A program made the position numbers and the translations under genes. Shown here piece by piece: positions 41,353 to 45,574 of a stretch of DNA of 45,574 bases. The stretch's first letter is position 1. Each line of letters begins with the position of its first letter. Where the stretch lies: NCBI GenBank assembly GCA_964513655.1, contig CAZENQ010000018.1, positions 1 to 45,574 on the forward strand, read 5' to 3'. This DNA is from G020350405 sp964513655 (GTDB lineage Bacteria > Planctomycetota > Phycisphaerae > Sedimentisphaerales > Anaerobacaceae). The notes below the pieces were generated by a model, which was given only the letters and a program-made list of their open reading frames with translations, was not told where the DNA came from and ran no database searches.

Positions 41353-42360
41353 TTACCGTTTTGTCACTTTCAGTTCCAGTCTGTTGGATACAAGTTCTTC
41401 GTACTGGCACTGGAACTTGTAACTACCCTCCTGCATGAAAACATAGGATTCGTATCCTTTTCCATCCTGAAGGAACCAGATGCCACTGGGTGTGAAGTCA
41501 ATCTTGCTCTTGGCTTCCAGCTTTTTCTTTGGCATGCGCCTCGGATCCATACCCGTTGGCATAGCTAAGCACATCCTGACAATTGTCGCGTCTGGTTGCA
41601 CGAGCCTGCAGGAAATAACAGTCAGGGTTGGACCGATGAGATCGACACCGTCGCTGGTGTTGTTGTCGATCGTTACCTTGGGTGGAGGAAGTTTCTCACC
41701 AACGTCAAATTTCACTTTTGTCATGGAACAGGTGAGTTGAACTTCCTCTCCGCCGGATTGAACTTTGGGAGCTCCCGACGCCTGTCTCAACAATATAACT
41801 GAATTGCCGACGACCTTACCTTCCCAATAATTTGCCGGTTTTGTTTTCCTCGGATAACCACTGGATAGGTATGTATAGTCAATTTTGTAAAGGCCGGGAT
41901 TTTGGATACCGGGAAATAAGTTATTCGGTATTTCAAGAGTTTCATCAATAACTGTATGTGGTGCCAATTCGTGAAATGAGTCCGTACCTAACACATACTC
42001 CTTCCAGGCGCCGCCATAAGTAACCGAACCGGTCGGACCTAATATATGCAGCCCGGACGACAGAGAATAAAACTCATCTCCGAAAGGTCTTAAAATGGTT
42101 AAGGGTTTGTCAGTATTATTTCTAATTGCACAGCGTATTGAAAATGCTTCATCTCTTGAAAAGGTTGTCTTATCGACAGTAAAGCATACTGACAACAGCT
42201 CATCTTTTGAGTCTGTCCATTCAAATAGAGAAGGAGGGGTTCGTGACTTGTGATATTTACCTTCGCGGGCCGGTGTTGCGAATCCGTAGATAAGTACCAA
42301 CGATATACCGAGCACAAAAAGGGCTTTCCACCTGATTGATTTCATAAAGGTAAGTTTCAT
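41353..42360 (-). CDS. Secreted beta-sandwich protein, unknown function
   Basis: From the ATG at 42360 (GGGAG 8 nt upstream; earlier in-frame starts at 42366 and 42375 are less well placed) the protein has 335 residues. It opens with a signal peptide (RWKALFVLGISLVLIYGFATPA). The rest is beta-rich with two Ig-like parts: the first around CFTVDKTTFSRDEAFSIRC and IRNNTDKPLTILRPFG, the second around TCSMTKVKFDVGEKLPPPK. No family is certain. It looks like an exported accessory protein. The gene is isolated: low-complexity spacers lie on both sides, and the two neighbouring units run in opposite directions. Confidence 0.7.
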   Translation of the reverse strand: MKLTFMKSIRWKALFVLGISLVLIYGFATPAREGKYHKSRTPPSLFEWTDSKDELLSVCFTVDKTTFSRDEAFSIRCAIRNNTDKPLTILRPFGDEFYSLSSGLHILGPTGSVTYGGAWKEYVLGTDSFHELAPHTVIDETLEIPNNLFPGIQNPGLYKIDYTYLSSGYPRKTKPANYWEGKVVGNSVILLRQASGAPKVQSGGEEVQLTCSMTKVKFDVGEKLPPPKVTIDNNTSDGVDLIGPTLTVISCRLVQPDATIVRMCLAMPTGMDPRRMPKKKLEAKSKIDFTPSGIWFLQDGKGYESYVFMQEGSYKFQCQYEELVSNRLELKVTKR

Positions 42361-42440
42361 GGTCATATCTCCCATCAGTTTAATTCATGGCCCTAAAGGC
42401 TAAACTAACTTATAGCTTGGACACAGCAGGTTTAGCTCCT

Positions 42441-42527
42441 TCAATCTTCTCACTTCACACTTTCCCCATTCACTCTTCACCCTTCACCCTTCACTCTTCA
42501 CCCTTCACTCTTCAATCTTCTCACTTC
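42441..42527. repeat. Pyrimidine tandem repeat flanked by a 16-bp direct repeat
   Basis: TCAATCTTCTCACTTC occurs at 42441-42456 and again at 42512-42527. Between them are units of CCCTTCACTCTTCA (and variants). The right copy overlaps the 3' end of the ion-channel fragment. Such C/T tracts also occur at 41140-41275. Confidence 0.6.
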
Positions 42528-42769
42528 GAAAACCTCCCCGCCGGCCCGCCCGCAGTAAACAATACCGCAAATCGAGTAACCAGCGCCCCCAACAGTACAT
42601 ATCCCAATATCACCTGCACCGCCAATATCACGTGCCCCGCTATGCTACCCTTGTTCGCGTACATATCTCCAAAACCAAGCGTCGTCATCGTCACTATCGA
42701 AAAGTACACCGGCCGAACCACAAGCAGCCCAAAGTAGTGCCACAATGGCTCGTGCGCCTCAACACACAA
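42521..42769 (-). CDS. Two-helix potassium-channel-like fragment
   Basis: An 82-residue ORF with a pore helix, the selectivity filter TMTTLGFGD, and a following membrane helix (ILAVQVILGYVLLGALVTRF): the pore and second helix of an Ion_trans_2-type potassium channel. The first membrane helix is missing, and the only start is a TTG at 42769 next to the stop of the upstream gene. The C terminus (GGPAGRFSK) runs into the repeat tract. It is therefore probably a remnant rather than a working channel, or the 3' part of a gene cut off by insertion of the cassette upstream. Confidence 0.5.
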   Translation of the reverse strand: MCVEAHEPLWHYFGLLVVRPVYFSIVTMTTLGFGDMYANKGSIAGHVILAVQVILGYVLLGALVTRFAVLFTAGGPAGRFSK

Positions 42770-42775
42770 ATCACC

Positions 42776-43165
42776 TCATGTCGCGCCCGGAATATATCCT
42801 TCACTTGGCACATTTTTATTTAATTGTGATTTTAAATTCCGTCCGTTGGACAAACGCACTCTCGCTGAGGTGTAAACGGTGTCTCCAAGAGAACCAGGCA
42901 GCTTATCAACTTCAATCCACGTTTCCCATGACTCCTCTGGCCTTAGACGCTTCGGCAAGGGACGCATTGGGTTTATAACGTTGACTCTCCCACCACACTC
43001 AAACCATACATGGGTCACTTCCGCATCCCGTTTAGGCGACATATTGGTAATATTGACAAAATAACAAGGTACGTTGTTGGCCTTCAAGTACGCTTTGTGT
43101 ACTCGCACCTTAACACGGTGGATAAGACCCATTATATTAAAAATCCAATTCATAATCCAATTCAT
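42776..43165 (-). CDS. Hypothetical protein of the accessory cassette
   Basis: A 129-residue protein from ATG 43165, preceded by GGGAG at a suitable distance; the frame is open to 43198. It starts MNWIMNWIFNIMGLIHRVKV with a short hydrophobic N terminus, and the rest is soluble: YFVNITNMSPKRDAEVTHVW, KRLRPEESWETWIEV, RVRLSNGRNLKSQ. The segment with VTHVWFE and PLPKRLRPEESWETW is familiar from many uncharacterised proteins next to conflict-system genes, but I cannot name the family. It ends 7 nt before the channel fragment and is the last gene of the cassette. Confidence 0.6.
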   Translation of the reverse strand: MNWIMNWIFNIMGLIHRVKVRVHKAYLKANNVPCYFVNITNMSPKRDAEVTHVWFECGGRVNVINPMRPLPKRLRPEESWETWIEVDKLPGSLGDTVYTSARVRLSNGRNLKSQLNKNVPSEGYIPGAT

Positions 43166-43198
43166 AGTCCAAATCTCCCTATGGTCATGTAACCACAA

Positions 43199-43549
43199 TC
43201 AAAACAGCACATTAACCAAAACAGCAACCCAAGCAGCTATGGCACTAACAAGTGCAATTTTTGACGCTCTGGATGCCACTTCATAATTGTGTGCTGCCAC
43301 TTCACACATATTCGCTGATGTCCGACACATCTCAACCATTGATGCCGTTTCTATCGCTCGTTGTATATTGTCAACAAGTTGTGATTCAGTTGCTGCGCCC
43401 TCTCCCCCAATTTTTGCCCAGCTATACGTGCTTGCTCCAACTTCCTTTGCCAACTCCTGTAAAGATAACCTCTTGCCCTGTGTTGGATAGTCATCCCCCA
43501 GAATCTGTGACAGCCTCGACCTATACATTTCCTGTTCTTCGTGTGTCAT
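43199..43549 (-). CDS. Hypothetical tail-anchored protein of the accessory cassette
   Basis: A 116-residue protein from ATG 43549, with AAAGGGG from the shared leader as ribosome site. Residues 1-70 are soluble (MTHEEQEMYRSRLSQILGDD, GKRLSLQELAKEVGASTYSW), helical in character. After about residue 75 comes a helical stretch with CEVAAHNYEVASRASK and one C-terminal membrane helix (about residues 96-115, ALVSAIAAWVAVLVNVLF), so the protein is probably membrane-anchored at its C terminus. No family recognised. The next gene starts about 34 nt after its stop. Confidence 0.6.
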   Translation of the reverse strand: MTHEEQEMYRSRLSQILGDDYPTQGKRLSLQELAKEVGASTYSWAKIGGEGAATESQLVDNIQRAIETASMVEMCRTSANMCEVAAHNYEVASRASKIALVSAIAAWVAVLVNVLF

Positions 43550-43603
43550 TTTATCCCCTTTCAAAAAGTCTGCTACCACACGATTTTAGCGATTGGCTGA
43601 TTT
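43550..43603 (-). repeat. Shared leader, copy A
   Basis: About 54 nt upstream of the 43199-43549 gene. It ends in GGTAGCAGACTTTTT, one variable base, AAAGGGG, then the ATG. It is nearly identical to copies B and C. It provides the ribosome site and possibly a -10-like TAAAAT. Confidence 0.75.
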
Positions 43604-43605
43604 AC

Positions 43606-43845
43606 CTATTGGTTTTGTTTATCACACCAATCCTGCACCTTCCGCCGAAACAAGCCCTCCAATTCTAAATAGTTCAGCGGTTTACTACACTGCGTGAGTG
43701 TATCAAGCCAAATACCCTGTGTGATTGTTTCCGCCTTACTTTTCGATTCGGCCCCCTCCTTTACTCCTGCGCTCATAGCATCTAAAACCTTTTGCGTTCC
43801 CCAATCATATATCTTTTTCTTAACGTCCTCCATACTATCCGACAT
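43606..43845 (-). CDS. Small hypothetical protein of the accessory cassette
   Basis: A 79-residue soluble protein from ATG 43845, behind the shared leader's AAAGGGG. It begins MSDSMEDVKKKIYDWGTQKV, and has charged helical segments (GVKEGAESKSKAETITQGIW, LNYLELEGLFRRKVQDWCDK) and no membrane helix. Family not recognised. Its stop is about 57 nt before the next gene. It probably acts with the membrane-linked neighbours, but this is only guilt by association. Confidence 0.6.
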   Translation of the reverse strand: MSDSMEDVKKKIYDWGTQKVLDAMSAGVKEGAESKSKAETITQGIWLDTLTQCSKPLNYLELEGLFRRKVQDWCDKQNQ

Positions 43846-43898
43846 TTTAACCCCTTTCAAAAAGTCTGCTACCGCACCATTGTACCAATTGCCGATTT
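43846..43898 (-). repeat. Shared leader, copy B
   Basis: Directly upstream of the 43606-43845 gene. It matches copy A over most of 50 nt (GGTAGCAGACTTTTTGAAAGGGG identical). A TACAAT sits where a -10 could be, but no good -35 is found 17 nt before it. Confidence 0.75.
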
Positions 43899-43916
43899 AT
43901 TCGATTACCACAGAAC

Positions 43917-44249
43917 TTACCTAATTCTCAACTCGTATTTTTCAAGGTCTTCATCTACAAACTGGCTTCCCCAACCAACCAGCTTGCCATCCTCGAAAAC
44001 CAAAGGGGTCATTTCATCCGAAGTGGTGTAACCATCCTTCTGCCATTCTGTTATGTAAAACCAAATCTCTCTTGGCTCGTATACTTCCCGCCTATATGGC
44101 TTGCCCATAACCTGCCGGACTTGCTCTTTGGTCATCCCAACAGAGACCTGCAAGAGTTTATCTCTGTTAGCAGCTGCTTCCAGACCCTTCATAGCACCGC
44201 AACCCGTCAGAAACAGACCCAAGATTGAAACCGTTACTATTCCTTTCAT
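43917..44249 (-). CDS. Lipoprotein of the SmpA/DUF3192 type
   Basis: A 110-residue lipoprotein: signal MKGIVTVSILGLFLTGCG with lipobox LTGC, so Cys17 is lipidated. The mature part contains VSVGMTKEQVRQVMGKPYRR and EIWFYITEW...PLVFEDGKLVGWG, the two strands of a BamE/SmpA-like or DUF3192 fold in which the first motif is GMTxxQVxxxxGxP. Members are outer-membrane-associated or peptidoglycan-associated small lipoproteins. The ATG at 44249 has AAAGGAG upstream but lacks the repeated leader. Only 22 nt separate it from the preceding gene, so they are co-transcribed. Confidence 0.75.
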   Translation of the reverse strand: MKGIVTVSILGLFLTGCGAMKGLEAAANRDKLLQVSVGMTKEQVRQVMGKPYRREVYEPREIWFYITEWQKDGYTTSDEMTPLVFEDGKLVGWGSQFVDEDLEKYELRIR

Positions 44250-44271
44250 TTTATCTCCTTTACTCAAAATT

Positions 44272-44601
44272 CTAATAATCGCCCGTGTGGTCGGGAAGTT
44301 CGTCTGCATCGCTACCTTGGGGCAAATCTACCGCTACCGAAAACTTGATACGGCTCACAGTACTGCTCGATGATTCTGACTTGCCGCTCACTCCTGCTCC
44401 TACTCCCCACACGGTTAATCCAGCTTTCCCGCCTGTCTCTTTACCTTCCGTGACAGTAACGGCTATATCGAAGACAACTTCGTTTTGGTAGTTGTGGTAG
44501 GGGGCAACAGCAGCCTCTTTACCTTTAGCGTGTTGTTGTGCTTCCTGCACACCATCAATAACTTGCTTTAGTGTCTCCGAAACAAATTGTTGGATATTCA
44601 T
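44272..44601 (-). CDS. Trypco2-like protein (trypsin-co-occurring family)
   Basis: A 109-residue protein. The N-terminal helix MNIQQFVSETLKQVIDGVQEAQQ and the strands VVFDIAVTVTEGKE, AGLTVWGVGAGVSGK and VSRIKFSVAVDLP match the pattern of the trypsin-co-occurring domain 2 proteins. These have been reported next to trypsin-like proteases in putative counter-invader conflict systems. No protease gene is present in this window, so a complete system cannot be shown. It is the first gene of the cassette in transcription order, behind shared leader copy C. The identification is from motif memory; a profile search would settle it. Confidence 0.6.
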   Translation of the reverse strand: MNIQQFVSETLKQVIDGVQEAQQHAKGKEAAVAPYHNYQNEVVFDIAVTVTEGKETGGKAGLTVWGVGAGVSGKSESSSSTVSRIKFSVAVDLPQGSDADELPDHTGDY

Positions 44602-44652
44602 ATCAAACCCCTTTAAAAAAGTCTGCTACCGCTCCATTTTAACGATCGCCTG
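44602..44652 (-). repeat. Shared leader, copy C
   Basis: Upstream of the Trypco2-like gene; identical to copies A and B over GGTAGCAGACTTTTT and AAAGGGG, with CGATCG and TAAAAT further upstream also shared in part. Copies A, B and C are the strongest repeat signal in the window. Confidence 0.75.
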
Positions 44653-45014
44653 TCCTAATACAACGGAAAAATTTCCCCACGACAACTCTACCGTCCCGAC
44701 CCTTCGGGACTCGCGAGGCTCCGCCCCGGGTGCTTATCCCACTGCAAATTTTTCATTTGCCCCGTGAGATGACGAAGTCTATCTCTCTGGGGCCATCTCT
44801 CGCCAATAAATTACCCCAATCTCCCCTTCCCGTCAATAGGCAAGAACCAGAAAAAGAGAAAGCCGGCATCGGGGAGACGACGGCTCTCTTCAAGCGGCTA
44901 CCTGCCACACCCGAGAGCGGGTAGCCAGCGTTTTAAGGGACAAACTAATCAACACCATTTTAACCGCAAGTGTCCGTCTGCCTCAAGGGAAAAACCAAAG
45001 CACGGCAAGAAAAA
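44653..45014. other. Gene-free spacer with several hairpins
   Basis: No convincing gene. GTCCCGA / TCGGGAC (44693-44699, 44704-44710) forms a 7-bp hairpin with a 4-nt loop. GGCTACC (44896-44902) pairs with GGTAGCC (44920-44926) and is followed soon by TTTT. The stretch is likely untranslated boundary sequence of the cassette. Confidence 0.4.
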
Positions 45015-45050
45015 TGGCCGCCATAAGCATTGCGGTGCGTTGGGCGGCCA
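45015..45050. terminator. 8-bp inverted repeat before the small ORF
   Basis: TGGCCGCC (45015-45022) pairs with GGCGGCCA (45043-45050) across a 20-nt loop. On the minus strand it is followed by TTTTTCTTG. On the plus strand AGGAGGGGG comes directly after it, so it may instead be a leader hairpin for the small ORF at 45067. Confidence 0.4.
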
Positions 45051-45066
45051 CATAGGAGGGGGAAAA

Positions 45067-45159
45067 ATGCCTCAATTACATTATACCCAAAACCACAATC
45101 CCCGTCAAACCAAAAAACATTATTATTGCCTTTACAGGCCGCATAAGATACAGTTATGA
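45067..45159 (+). CDS. Possible 30-residue peptide
   Basis: The ATG follows a very strong ribosome site (AGGAGGGGG, about 6 nt upstream) and is placed just after a hairpin. The product begins MPQLHYTQNHNPRQ and is rich in Tyr, His and Lys/Arg. No family. Either a leader peptide of the following gene (63 nt further on) or a chance ORF. Confidence 0.35.
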   Translation: MPQLHYTQNHNPRQTKKHYYCLYRPHKIQL

Positions 45160-45221
45160 CCTATAGAAAAGACTGAAATAGAATGTGTTCAGCGCCCAAA
45201 AAACTCGAAAGGAGATAAAAA

Positions 45222-45574
45222 ATGAAGGTGCCTGCCTTAATTACTTTATTACTAACACTACTATTCTGCGCCGCTGCGCATTGCCAGGAAGCTGAAGACC
45301 CGGACATCAGAGAGTTAACTTCCGAAAAGCAAATGCATCTGCGCGAGATGCACATGGACTTGCAAGCACGCGAGAGTGAACAGGATTTCCAACACCAAAT
45401 GCGACAACTTGAGTTAGGCAAGCGCCGAATGGAACTTCACCGTCAACGAGCGGGTAAAAAGCACAAAAGGGGTTGGAAACATAAAGACAAGGATGATGCG
45501 GCACCGCTTCTAATCGTAATCGCTATCGTCCACATCCTTACGGCTATCTGGGTGTATCAGGACATTCGCAAGCG
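45222..45574 (+). CDS. Coiled-coil membrane protein, cut by the window end
   Basis: The ATG at 45222 follows AAAGGAG at a normal distance, and the frame is open to the last base. It begins with a signal-like helix (MKVPALITLLLTLLFCAAA), then a Glu/Gln/Arg-rich heptad region (about residues 25-80, QMHLREMHMDLQARESEQ), a Lys/His-rich hinge (KKHKRGWKHKDK), and a second membrane helix (LLIVIAIVHILTAIWVYQDI). The pattern of a helix ending in WVYQDIRK is seen in other small PVC-group membrane proteins of unknown function. The C terminus is not in the window. Confidence 0.7.
   Translation, partial: MKVPALITLLLTLLFCAAAHCQEAEDPDIRELTSEKQMHLREMHMDLQARESEQDFQHQMRQLELGKRRMELHRQRAGKKHKRGWKHKDKDDAAPLLIVIAIVHILTAIWVYQDIRK

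Noticed and set aside
43550..44652. attC-type integron recombination sites between the cassette genes
   Set aside because: The repeats sit directly before start codons, lack the paired RYYYAAC / GTTRRRY cores and are not palindromic, and no integrase gene is present in the window.

Overview
The window looks like a chromosomal segment of a Gram-negative bacterium of the Planctomycetota, most likely the class Phycisphaerae. This is inference from gene content, not from a marker-gene tree. Pointers are a formylglycine-type sulfatase with a Tat signal, tandem UroD-like proteins beside a sodium-solute symporter, a signal peptidase I enlarged by a Cys-rich insert, PilX-like prepilins with repetitive beta domains in a type IV pilus operon, a glycine-rich RRM protein, and very pyrimidine-rich spacers. 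No rRNA, intact tRNA, CRISPR array or transposase was seen.

Layout. 0-5.8 kb: cold-shock protein, AsmA-like giant envelope protein, and a decaying pair (5'-truncated CDP-alcohol phosphotransferase and frameshifted HD-domain protein). 5.8-9.9 kb: minus-strand block gyrA-holA-small membrane protein. 10.1-14.5 kb: sulfatase, then lepB with a metallophosphoesterase lipoprotein. 14.5-17 kb (plus strand): a possible structured RNA, an HU/IHF-type protein, a second cold-shock protein and an HNH endonuclease. 17-20 kb: DUF4405 membrane protein, a frameshifted DUF4139 protein and an MscS channel.

20.1-33.8 kb is the centrepiece: one minus-strand type IV pilus (or pilus-like secretion) operon read in the order pilB, pilC, major pilin, PilV-like, PilW-like, two PilX-like prepilins, pilM, pilN, pilO, a ParA-family ATPase, a PilP/GspC-like protein and the secretin pilQ. 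A good -35/-10 promoter precedes pilB and a 13-bp hairpin follows the pilin gene. No retraction ATPase (pilT) or prepilin peptidase (pilD) is present here.

34-38 kb holds two UroD-like methyltransferase-family proteins and a sodium:solute symporter. 38.6-40.2 kb holds a symporter remnant, an RRM RNA-binding protein and a tandem-ACT protein. 40.6-41.1 kb holds a two-gene unit: a SeqA-N/ribbon-helix-helix-like protein and a 51-residue coiled-coil membrane protein. 42.5-44.65 kb is an accessory cassette of small minus-strand genes. Three of them share a nearly identical leader of about 50 nt, and one encodes a protein resembling the trypsin-co-occurring (Trypco2) family of conflict systems. A partial coiled-coil membrane protein gene runs off the right end.

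Two genes (HD-domain and DUF4139) are each broken by one missing base in an A-run followed by GG. This is as compatible with consensus error in a draft assembly as with true pseudogenes.
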